Source: Xestospongia muta (taxonomy: Eukaryota; Porifera; Demospongiae; Haplosclerida; Petrosiidae). From it: 64,000 nt of DNA. Positions 50,963 through 63,375 of this stretch are shown here, piece by piece. The notes below the pieces were generated by a model, which did no database searches, had not been told where the DNA came from, and worked only from the letters and a program-made list of their open reading frames with translations. Numbering within the stretch: the first letter of the stretch is position 1; each line of letters begins with the position of its first letter. The stretch is taken from the NCBI GenBank assembly GCA_963693285.1, contig OY848927.1:3896643-3960642 (forward strand), given 5' to 3'. The translations under genes were made by a program, and so were the position numbers.

Positions 50963-53900
50963 TTATTGAAAGTTAGCATATGCACTGTTCATTGCTAGAT
51001 ATATCTTGATGACATCATAAATGGAAGTATATTGTTCCTGTACAAGACAACGTGAGATATTAATGTCTTATTAACAAACTACTCTATTATTACCAGTGTA
51101 GTCACAGCTCCTGGTTTGTTTATTCTAACAGCTTTGATCACTTGAAATACATCTATTACACCTTCTGTCTTACATTGTTCTAGAGCAATACTTAGTGAAC
51201 AGTACACTCCAGAACGACTCACTGTGTCACTAGAGAGAGGAAGAGAGTAACTATTGCTATGTGTACAGTCTATTTACCTGCAGTGTACAACTATTGGTCC
51301 TCCTCCAATCTTCTGTTGCCTTCTAATGACCTTCTCAATGACTTTGAGGATAGTTTGAGGTTTTCTGATACGTCCATCTTTAGGCCAGTCTGTCACTTGA
51401 AACTGTACCACATTCCACTGGTCACTTTGTTTGTGTGCTGAAACATTAATAATCCTCTCAATATATCCATTATATACATTTACACAAGTAGTCTCAACAA
51501 CATACTCTCCAAATTTAAGTACTTCAGAACTTGACCAATATTGATAACAGGACTCCTAGATTATATAAATTTAATAATGTTTGTTTAGCATAAATTACCT
51601 CTCCATTCTCTTGTAGTTCACATAACATCACAATAGCAGACACTTTATAATCCATTATCATCTTCCAAAAGTCTCTGGTAGTATTCTCCATTGGACTCTG
51701 AGCTATAATGAATGCTTTCTTCTCACGATAACCCTATGAGATGATACAGTAAAGATAATATGTGGGTAACAATGAACTAACATTCAAAAAAGATGCATTA
51801 ACATAACCATGTGCCTCACGAAGTGTAACAAGGAATCTCTCAGCTTTAAATAAATAATAAGTATATAAATATATGAACAGGTAAATAATATTCTCACGTG
51901 GTAAGTACTCATTGGAACGGTTCTTGTCATTATGAGTCCTTGCTGTAGTACAATAAACATCATTAGGATTAGGAGTCACTTGATACAAGAGATTGAATTG
52001 TGACTCAAGACCTGTCTGGTGTGTTCTGGGATCATGCTTTTTAAGTTTCTGCAGTTCAAACTGATACTCATCTGTTGGAATCTCTGTCTCTCCACAAATT
52101 ACTCTTTCTAATACAGCATCATGAACAAAAGCATATTGATCCTATGAACAGAATATATCAGGGTCAGCTCTTTATGACTAATGATATGATGACTTACCAC
52201 TGTCTGTACCATCTGCATTCTCTGTTCTCTAAGTCTATTGATAATACCAGCAATATCTACTACTCTCTCTCTTCTAGCCTGTTCCAGGGCTATGTCCACA
52301 GCAATAAATGTACCAGTACGACCTACACCAGCACTACAGTGGACTAAGATGGGACCTTTAGAAGGAGACCATGTATTAGTCACTCGTTTGTGAATGGTCA
52401 TTAGAGGGGTAGCATAGTCAGGTACTCCATGATCAGTCCAGGAAGTAAGATGATACTGTGTTATGTTATGAGTAACATTGGATCCATTTTTTAGCTATTG
52501 AATGTAATAATCAATGATGTATTATTATTATAACATTGGATTTATCCTTATTATCTAATAAATCAATGATGTATTATTATTATACTTACTTTTAATTGAA
52601 GACTCCGAATAGTAAAATCTAGTAAAACCTGTTCATCCAGTAATGTGACAATAAATGGTCCAAACTCAGCATGTTCTTTATAACAATTGGGCCAATATTG
52701 TTCACATTTATTTTTAGATCCTTCCAATAGGTTAGTTACCATGACAATTTTTTGAGGTCTCTCTTGCCAGACTAGGTGCCAAAAATCAATCAATGTTTTC
52801 TTCATTGGTCCTGTGACAATAGATTGATATTTTAAATCATACATATACTTTATGTTACCTTGTGTAGCTATAAACATTTTAGGATGAGAATAACCCTATT
52901 ATCAAGATAATATATAAGAGTATTTAATTAAACATCTTACATTTATATAGCTTGCATTGACATACTCTCTCTGACAATAATTATCCAAGTTAAGATCAGT
53001 TTGGAGTACAATTCTATTGTCATCATCTGTGTTAATGTAAGTAAGTAATTAAGTGTAGTTTGATAGAATACATACAAGGTATGATGTTTTTGAATCGGTT
53101 AAAAGTTTTGTTATCATCACTAAAACCTACAGTACATGGCTTGTCTTCTCCTGTGTACAACCACTAATAAAAACAATAACAATCGGTAGATGTATTTGAT
53201 AACAAAAACTAATAGAATCATATATTATTATTACTTTGTATTGTTCACTAAAAGCTGCATTACCATCACTATGACAACTGGCTACATGAGTACCAAGATC
53301 ATCAAGTGATATAGGGAGAGTAGGAGGGATCTGAGGATCATAACTAAAACTTTTATGAAGTGAAGAAGAGACATTAATATCATCATAAGTGGGAATATTC
53401 TCAGTTGTATTTGTATACTCAATGATAGAACCAGGGATAGAAGGAGTTAGTGGTTTCATATTAGTAGCAAAATCATATGCTAAATAAAATACTAAGATCA
53501 CTATTACATTATAGTATGACTTACCAGGTTCATGATGTACTATTTTAGTAAGTGGATATTCTTTTTGTTGATTGATATTAAAATTTTTATTATACCAACG
53601 ATGCTTGTATCTATATTACTTGTGGTACACTCTCATTAAATGTATATTTATTAATTTTACCTTAATACAACTGCAACAGTTATAACAATCAATATTACCA
53701 CTACCAATAAAGAAATAGCACCAATGGTACCTCCTGCTATAGCTGGACCATTATCATCTAAATGTGTTAAAGTAAAAAAGGTCAACAAATATTTCAAATA
53801 ATAATTACTTGGTTTCCCTACTGGTGGACCAGGAACTGAGTAGAAAATATAATTGTTGTTAATTAGACCTGACAATATACTTACCAGTTCCAATCTGTAC

Positions 53901-56454
53901 TTCAACAGGATCACTGAAGGGACCTCTTCCAATAGAGTTTACACCAGCTACACTCATGTTATATACATTACCAAATACTAGATCATTCACAATGACATAT
54001 CTCTCACTACTGGTGAGGTTGTATGTGATACTATTGTTACTGATGATCACAATATACTCAATGATTCTACCATTACGTAGATGACAATCAACCTCTTCCC
54101 ATGTGATATTGTTTGATGTCAAACTAACAGATGAAACCATGATCAACTTTGGTGATCCCATAGGTTCTAAAGTTGTATTAAGTTATATTAAAACATTTAG
54201 AGTATTATTTACCTGTTGTTGGGTCTGTTTCACCTAATATCATTACGGGATTAGACTCTCCTAATATATTACCAGCTTTCACTGTGATGGTATAGTTCAT
54301 ACCACTGAACAATTCTCTTAATATATAATTTAATGTTGTAGTGAACTGATGAGGAGTAACAGAGACCAATGTTACATTAACTGATGATAACTCAGGACAA
54401 GATGGATTATAGGAAATGTTGTAGTATGTTACATAGTTACCATCTTCACTATTAGGACTAGTCCACTTCACTCTAATAGTAGTGGTTGAGACATCACTCA
54501 CTGAGAGAGTAATTACTGGTGTAGGAACTAGACAATCAAATAAAGTCACATTGTGTTTATACAAATATCAACTCACCATCAAACCTTAACAATCTTTGTG
54601 TATTATTAATTGAAGGAAGATCTTTATATGAGTACACACTGATCACATAATATCTACTCAATCTTAGTCCATTGATTAGAACTTCATCTTCTGTAGTAGA
54701 TAATATTTTGTTAGTACCTACTCCAGTAGTAGAGTTAATGACAATCACATATCCATTAGTCTGTGATGACATAGTCCAGTTGACTTTGATACTACTCTCA
54801 TTTAAAATATATGTCATCACATTAGATGGAGGACTACTGGGAACTAGAAAAGGGTAAACCTAGTTATGATGTATAACTAAATTTAACATACCTTGTAATA
54901 TGACAGTGTTACTGTAGCTCACTCCTTTATACATTGCTATACAGGTAACATTAACTGACACTCCCAGTGGATCAGGATATACCAGTAGTATGTTGTTATA
55001 TATGAGGAGATCAGAATCAATTAATTTATACATTGAGTTGTACTTCATCACTCCATTCACTAACCAGTAAACATCAGTAGTAACATTGACAGTAGTTGTC
55101 ATACAATCAATATGATATCGAGTGTTTTCAAGTTCAGCAATGGATGAGACAAATGTCCAATTGATTAATGAAATAACTAAAGAAATTAATTTATAATAAC
55201 CAATATTTAATGCATATTAGAATACCTGACAATGTTTGTACACTGATTGCATTACTAGCAGGTCCTAGTATATCTTGATAGGCTCTAACTGTGATGTTAT
55301 ATGTTCTTGCTGGTATCAGTTCCTTTAGTATCATCTCATTTTGACTACCTCCATTTACCTGTTGTGTCACAGTGTGTGTGTCACTAGTGACATTGACTAC
55401 ATATCCATCAGCATCAGATGGAACAGATGGCCAACTGACAGTGATAGTGGTAGCTGTTTTGTTGACCAGAGTAGGAGAAGAGGGAGTGAATCCTGGAGCT
55501 GAGAGGATTACATATGACATCATGTAACTATAGTAGCACTTACCAGTTATTGTAAGATAACGATTTCTTACAATTTCATCAACTTTTTCATAACACCTAT
55601 GTACATGATCACCATTATTGTTTGACTGACTAAATATTCCACTATTGATCTTCTCTGCATACCAAGTAACAGTTAGATTATGAACAATTGTATTATTAAT
55701 ACTGTGAATAGTTTGACTCTCATTACTACAACTGTATCCAACGTTTTGTGTCATACAGTGGAATTCAGTACTAGAACTCTGACTGTTATATACATAATAC
55801 CACCTGAAATGTCTTTTGATTCCACTTAGAACACATTGAAGTTTGTATTGTTGTGGAACAACTGTCATATCAGAAGGAAACTCAACAACATTGAAGTTTA
55901 TGATCTCTACATGTTCTATAGTAGATCAGTAACAAATGAGAGTGTGTACTAGTACAATGAAATATAACTTACTGAATATATGAACAGTGATGATTTTGGT
56001 AGTAGGATCAGAACAACTACTGGGTAGACAACATTTAAACTTGTTGTCATTCTCATTTGATTTATATTCATTAAAGTCTTGTCCATCAGGTCTATATACA
56101 GTAATGTTAGCAGGATTATTAGATTCAATACAATTGAGAGGATCATTGTTATTGTTGCTGTTACAGTTGACAGATTGTCCATTAGGATTAACCCACTCTC
56201 CTCCAGACAAAGTGGAATCAGGTAACACACACTGGAGAGGTGAATAGTTAGTTAGACCTGGTGTGATGTAAATATGATTGATGTAAGAGCCATTAGGATA
56301 ACAACTTCTATTGAACATCAGGTAGATACCTAGAACATTGTCAATAAATGATGTACTACTACACATCAAGTCACTTACCTGAGTCTGGTGGACAGTTACT
56401 AATACTTTCACTCACACTTAACAAGAAGATAGTAGCTAGTAGTAGTACTGACAT
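50963..56454 (-). CDS. Receptor-type tyrosine-protein phosphatase, copy J, intact, 23 exons, 1446 aa
   Basis: Every exon boundary equals that of copy F plus 16,964, from the start ATG (56452-56454) to the stop codon (50963-50965), so there is no net indel over 5.5 kb; only scattered substitutions differ. Same domains: signal, Cys-rich, Ig, FN3, Ig, three FN3, fused 9-codon linker (53809-53835), TM, D1 with HCSAGVGRTG (catalytic Cys codon 52336-52338) and WTDHGVP, and D2 with HCSDTVSRSG (loop Arg codon 51214-51216). No stop is seen. It lacks the same FN3 as F, so that loss predates the duplication. Whether J and F differ in expression or ligand cannot be seen. Confidence 0.9.
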
Positions 56455-57126
56455 TGTCTTACCAAAAGAGCAACTATAAGTATATACTTTTGTTGCTATA
56501 GTAATTGTTCATTAGTTTCCAGAATAACAATACTAATATAATAACTTTTAATGTGTTATTGTATTATGTAAGTTAACCTATTAACATTATTCGTTTATAA
56601 AAATAGACCATGTTATGTGTCAAGATGATGTAATTAAGTAATCAATAATATGTAATGGAAAGACTAAAATAATGTTGTTATTACTGAACTTTGATTGATT
56701 TGTAAATTCATTTGGTTGATCCAAAAGTGAACACAAATATTGACAGATATTTTAAGTAATCGAGTGAGTAAAAAAGTAAGCCATTTGTGACTATGTACAC
56801 TAAGAAAAGACAAAAATAGCTAGAACCTAGGTAAATATAAACATACACATAGGTAATAATACCATTTGCCCACTTGACTAATAAAGTTAAGTCATTCTGT
56901 ATGCTGCTAAATTTTACTTACTTAATAACAGTGAAATATGTTCCTTATAATTTTAATAGCTTAATGAAAAATAAATTCATGTAAACAAATACATCAAAAT
57001 GACATATATTTCAGTATAACATTTAACTTCTAAATCTTATATTCAAGTGAAACTAAACATCAATACAAATATAAACTATAAACACAGTTCATTGTTACAC
57101 TAACTAGAATAACTGGTGTACATAAT
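56455..57126. other. Intergenic region between copies J and H
   Basis: Near-identical to 39491-40152, with a TATA-like block at 56594-56609 and the shared 3'-flank block at 57017-57126. No gene is seen. Confidence 0.5.
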
Positions 57127-60100
57127 TTACTGAACTCTAAAATTTGAATATGTACAGTTTATTTCTAAGTAAACTTCAATCACATTGTACACTGAACAGT
57201 ACTGATCCTATAAGTATTATCATATTATTATTATTATAATGGAGTAGTATACACCAGTGTAGTCACAGCTCCTGGTTTGTTCATTCTAACACCTTTGATC
57301 ACTTGAAATACATCTATTACACCTTCTGTCTTACATTGTTCTAGAGCAATACTTACTGAACAGTATACTCCACAATGACTCACTGTATCACTAAAAACAG
57401 GAAGAGAGTAACTATTACTATGTGTACAGTCTATTTACCTGCAGTGTACAACTATTGGTCCTCCTCCAATCTTCTGTTGCCTTCTAATGACCTCCTCAAT
57501 CACTTGGAGAATAGTTTTAGGTTCTCTGAAATAACCATCATTAGACCAGTTCACAACTTGGAATTGGATCACATTATGACTCAAACCCTGTTAATTGTAG
57601 CCATAGTAATAATTGTCTATTAAACAGTAAATAAACTTACTCTTTTCTTCTCATTAAGAACACAAAGATTTCTTTGAACAAACCCTCTCTTTACTTCATT
57701 ACAAATACTATTTACATGATATTCTCCATATTTCATTACATTTGATATACACCAATATTGATAACACATTTCCTGTAAAATTGATTTATCTATATATCAC
57801 TTTATAACTAACCCATACCTCTCCATTCTCTTCTAATTCACATAACATCACAATAGCAGACACTTTATAATCTATTATCATCTTCCAAAAGTCTCTGGTA
57901 GTGTTCTCCATAGGACTCTGAGCTATAATCAATGCTTTCTTCTCATGATAACCCTATAATATTGTCTTAATATCTTGTCAGTTAAATTATGACATACATT
58001 GACAAATGTAGCATTAATGTAACCATTTGCTTCTTTTAGTGGTACAAGGTTCTTATCAGCTACAAAAAACAACAAGAATATCAACAACAACAACAATAAT
58101 AATAAAGTATTAATAATAATTAAACTTACATGGTAAGTATTTTTGACTTCTGTTTTTCTTCATATGACTTTGTGCTGTATCCTGATTAATGTCATCAGGA
58201 TTTGGTGATAGCTTTGATAGTAACTCAAACTGAGACTCAAAACCACTTTTACCACTTTTATAATCTATTTCTTTTAATTTATGGACATCTTCAGAATAGC
58301 TATCACTAGGTTTGTTCTTTGAACTAAAACCAACAGTACAAGCTCTATCATTTCCTGTGTACAAGTTCTTTTAAGATATAAGAAAACAATAGAATCAATC
58401 TAATATTTAGATTACCTTATATTGTTCATCAAAGGCTTTGTTATCATTAAGATGACAGGTGGCTACATGATCTCCCAAATCATTGATGGGAATGGGTAAT
58501 GTACAAGGGATCTTAGGGTTGAAATATGGTAAAGGAGGTTGTGGTTTATTTGCTTTCTTTTTAGTATTATCAAGTAAACTTGTTTCTATAACTTCATATG
58601 TTGATTCTACAGTAACATCCTTTGATCTAATCTCATTATCAGATGTAATTGTAGGTGGTGTTAATGGTTTGAGAGAAGATTTGACATTTGCATATATAAC
58701 TTCAGACTTTGTTGCTTTTTCTTTCACTACTTCATATTGTGAGTCATCCATTGCTATGTAGAAATACAATGTAATTTAGTTGATCAATAGTGTCTTTGTT
58801 GTACCTGGTAATGTAGTCACACTATATGTAGGTTTCTTTAGATCAGTGAGAGAAATGTCAGTAGATTTTTCTATATTGGACTTGTTTCTGATGTATTTTT
58901 GATATCTATAAAAATTATGGTGATCTAATAATTAGCTAATGTATGCAATACTTGTGTACTTACCCAATGTCTATCAATATTACAGTAATAATAACATTAT
59001 TATTATATAACATTATTATAAACTAACTTGATGGAGGCTCGAGTAGTGTTTTATTAGCAATTACTGTCCATAGTCCATAACCATTAACACAGATAACAGG
59101 TGTTACCTATCAGATCACTTATATTACTTGAACTTGTTGTATTTGATTCATTTAAAGTTCTATTGAATCTGATGATATCATTTTCCCCTATAGAACAGTT
59201 CTCAGATTGTACTATACCATAACCAATCTCATAGTGTGTAATGTAATACTCCTTAGGAATGTAGTCTGGTAGAGTCCATGATATTAAGGCCCATCTTACA
59301 TCAAATATATATGATAGACTAACATGACCTGGTACTGTAATATATAGAAATATCAATTACTATTTGAATACTTCATATTAAACTAACCATTTCCAACTTT
59401 CAAAGCTCACAGGTTTACTAAAAGGACCCATTCCTATGTCATTTACTCCAGCTACACTTATATTGTAGATTTTATCAGATCACTTGTTAGTATGTAGACT
59501 GTAGTACTACTAATATTAAACTCAATATCATCTCTACTTATTAGGATAACATAACTAGTGATAAGTCCATTACATTGATAACAATCTATTTGATTTCAGG
59601 ATATATTATAAAGTGATATGTTGACAGATTCTACTGACAAAGAGGTAGGAAAGCTGTTAGGAGCTGAGCAAATAAACACAAACATTAAAAATGAAATAAA
59701 TTCTAAATTACCTGTCATCAATGTGGTCTTATTTATCATCACTGGACTAGACTCTCCTAGTATATTACCAGTTTTCACTGTGATGGTATAGTTCATACCA
59801 GTGAACGATTCTCTTAATGTATAAAGAGTAACAGAGACCAATGTCACATTTACTGATGATAACTCAGGACAAGATGGACTATAGGAAATGTTGTAGTATG
59901 TTACATAGTTACCATCTTCACTACTGGGACTAGTCGACTTCACTGTAACAGTAGTGCTTGAGATATCACTCACTGAGAGACTAGTTACTGGTGTAGGAGC
60001 TACACAGTGAAATAAAGTCACATTGTGTTTATACAAATATCAACTCACCATCAAACCTTAACAATTTTTGTGTATTATTAATTGAAGGAAGATCTTTTTA

Positions 60101-61912
60101 TGAGTACACACTGATCTCATAATATCTACTCAATCTTAGTCCATCCATTAATTAGAACTTCATTTTCTGTAGTAGATAATATCTTGTTGGTACCTACTCC
60201 AGTAGTAGAGTTAATGACAATCACATATCCATTAGTCTGTGATGATATAGTCCAGTTGACTTTGATACTACTCTCATTTAAAATATATGCCATCATATCA
60301 GATGGAGGACCACTGGGAACTAGAAAAGGGTAAACCTAGTTAAGATGAACAACTAAATTTAACATACCTTGTAATATCACAATGTCACTGTAGTTCACTC
60401 CTTTATACATTGCTATACAGGTAACATTAACTGACAATCCCAGCGGATCAGGAGATACCAGTAGTGTGTTGTTGTATATGAGGAGATCAGAATCAATTAA
60501 TGTATAAATTGAGTTGTACTTCATTACTCCATTCACTAACCAGTAAACATCAGTAGTAATATTGACAGTAGTTGTCATACAATTAATATGATATTGAGTG
60601 TTTTGAAGTTCAGTAATGGGTGAGACAAATGTCCAATCGATTGTTGAAATAACTGAAAAATTACTTATAATAACCAATATTTGATGGATATTAGAATATC
60701 TGACAATGTCTGTACACTGATTGCATTACTAGCAGGTCCTAGTATATCTTGATAAGCTCTGACTGTGATGTTACAAGTTGTTGCTGGTATCAGTTCCTTC
60801 AATGTCATCTTATTCTGACTACTTCCATTTACCAGTTGTGTCACAGTGTGTGTGTTACTAGTGACATTGACTACAATTCCATTGGCATCAGATGGAACAA
60901 GTGTCCAACTGACAGTTATAGTGGTAGCTGTTGTGTTGACCAGAGTAAAAGGAGAAGGAGTGAATCCTGGAGCTTAGAGGATTACAAATGACATCATGTA
61001 TCTATAGTAGGACTTACCAGTTACTGTTAGATAACGATTTCTTATGACATTGTCAACATTTTCATAACACCTATATTTATGATCACCATTATTGTTTGAC
61101 TGACTAAATATTCCACTACTGATCTCCTCTGCATCCCATGTGATATTAATAGTATGAGATATTGTATTGGTATTATTGTAAATGGTATGACTTTCATTAA
61201 TACAACTGTATCCAATGGTTGGTAATGAACAATCAAATTCAATACTCTCACTATTATATACATAATACCACCTGAAATGTCTTTTTAATTCCACTTAGAA
61301 TACACTGAACTGTGTATTGTTGTGGTACAACTGTCATATCAGAAGGAAGTTCAACAATGTTATGTACTATGATCTGTACATGTTCTACAGTAGATTGGTA
61401 ACAAATGACAGTGTATAGTAGTAGAATGAGATATAACTTACTGAATATATTAATATTAACAGTGATCTTGTTGGTACTAGTGCCAGAAGAACTACTGGGT
61501 AGACAACACTTGTAGAAATTATTTTTGGGAACAACTTCAGTAAATGTTATATTATGATTAGGTCTGTATAGACTGATACTAGCTGAATTATTAGATTTGT
61601 TACAATGGAGAGGATCAGGATTACAACTAAGAGGCATTCCATTAGGATCAACCCACTCTCCTCTAGACAAAGTAGTATTAGGTAATGCACATTTCAGAGG
61701 AGAATAATTAGCATTGTCTTCCTGTGATGTAAATATGATTGATGTAGGAGCCATTAGGATAACAATCTCCATTGAACATCAGGTAGATACTTAGAACATT
61801 GTCAATAAATGATGTACTACACATCAAGTCACTTACCTGAGTCTGGTGGACACTTACTAATAACTTCATTGACACATAACAAGAAAATAGTAGCCAGTAT
61901 TAGTACAGACAT
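57127..61912 (-). pseudogene. RPTP copy H, D1-deleted pseudogene, duplicate of copy G
   Basis: Start ATG at 61910-61912, signal MSVLILATIFLLC. Lesions: the acceptor of exon 2 is mutated (TAG to TAA near 61791), leaving only an acceptor one base off; a 1-nt insertion near 61721; a 1-nt insertion in the Ig exon near 61284; the 4-nt insertion in an FN3 near 60141; TGA at 59596-59598; and the 7-nt deletion near 59473. Exon 14 is fused to exon 19 near 58312 as in G, but here the fusion is in frame and reads SSKNKPSDSYSEDVHKLKE, so H would have lacked D1 while keeping a readable path to D2. The D2 loop arginine is His (CAT, 57375-57377). The G lesions at FN3-1 and near exon 19 are absent here, so each copy also decayed separately. 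Confidence 0.85.
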
Positions 61913-62515
61913 TGTCTTATTTTAACAGAGCCTTTCTCTTTAATCTTCAGTGATGTTCAACATTATATTAAAGACGGGATGACTACTGTACTAAATAAGG
62001 AATGTAGATCTTATGAAATATGAATAATTTAACTAGCTTATGTGGCTAAACATGACCAGTTATTGTAAGTAATAATAACAGTAACCATGTTGACAATAAA
62101 CACTGTATTATTTGCGCAGTCAAACATTCACTTACAATTGTTTACCAAGTCTTAATATAGTTCTTGGACTAGATATGTGATGTCTATACTACTACTAACT
62201 ATATTATGTTGAAAATTGGAAGTCTGCAAATATAAAATGAAGACTTGTATGTTTTGATGTTGTCTTTCACACTGTCAATTTGATAATTACATGTACACAT
62301 ACAGTGTTTGATGAGAGTAATGTAATAAATATCTACCAATAGGTATTAAGTTTGATGTTAATTTTTCTTTCATTTCAATATCTTCATCAGGTCTATAGAT
62401 AGACAGTGTATGAGTTAACACAACAGAAATATGACAACTTACCTACTATCTGTTTGATCTTAATCTTTAGTAGCAACTAGTCTCTATCAAGATTATATGT
62501 TAATATTGCTGAATT
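61913..62515. other. Intergenic region between copy H and the decayed small gene
   Basis: Counterpart of 44919-45531, with several indels relative to it. No gene is seen. Confidence 0.4.
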
Positions 62516-62855
62516 TCATGAATTTCTGTTGTGTATAAATTGTAAGACATTACCAAAGAAACAGAGTATCACTAAAGATAATAATAATTATACCTACAAG
62601 TACACTCAGTTTAGTGATAGAAATAGTATAAGACATGATCAGTAAAGAATATATATGTAATATATATATAGAGAGAGAGTACCTTTTACTAATTCCATTA
62701 TCACTCAGTGTTGGTTCTGTGGCTGGTCTACTCAGCTTTGTTTCTGTTTTTGACAAATTCAGTACTGGTTCCATTGTTAGTGTTGGATTTATAACATTTG
62801 TCAATGTACTCATTGTTGACACATAACAAGGAGGAGGCAGATTTAGTAATGACAT
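62516..62855 (-). pseudogene. Decayed copy of the small single-TM gene
   Basis: The first exon is open and similar to its partner (start MSLLNLPPPCYVSTM, then NLSKTETKLSRPATEPTLSD). The intron acceptor CTAG of the partner is CTAT here (near 62616), and a 10-nt insertion near 62580-62589 breaks the TM frame. It also lacks four codons in the middle. One of the two duplicates is therefore disabled, which weakens the case for strong constraint on this gene. Confidence 0.6.
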
Positions 62856-63375
62856 TGTTTTTTTCTTAACAGAGCCTTCCTTTCTAATCTTCAATGTGTG
62901 GCCAACATTGTATTAAACATGGTATGTTTCATTGTCCATACTACAACCAACTATATCATATTGAAATTGGAAGTCTGTAAAATATCATCACACTGATAAC
63001 TAGTACACTAAAGGTAAGCCATTTGTGACTATGTACACTAAGGAAAGATAAGAATAGCTAGGACATATGTAGATATAAATATACACATAGGTAGTACTAC
63101 TGTCTGCCCACCTGACTGATAAAGATAAAGCATCCACAGTGTAATTATATATATTTTTTACCTATTAAAAGTAACAGGAAAAATGTTCTCTAAAATCTAT
63201 TTAAGCAGCTTAATGAAAGAGAAATTCATGTAAACAAATACATCAGAGTGACATATGTCTCAGTATAACATTTAATATCTAAATCTTCTATTCAAATGAA
63301 AGTAAACATCAATACAAATATAAACTATAAACATAGTTCATTGGTACACTAACTACAATAACTGGTGTACACAAT
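62856..63375. other. Intergenic region before copy K
   Basis: Counterpart of 45868-46388, ending in the shared 3'-flank block at 63265-63375. No gene is seen. Confidence 0.45.

Noticed and set aside
57127..61912. H (or G) as a functional D2-only decoy receptor
   Set aside because: The D1-less fusion is in frame in H, but H also has a lost acceptor, two 1-nt insertions, a 4-nt insertion and a stop in the ectodomain, and its D2 Arg is lost.
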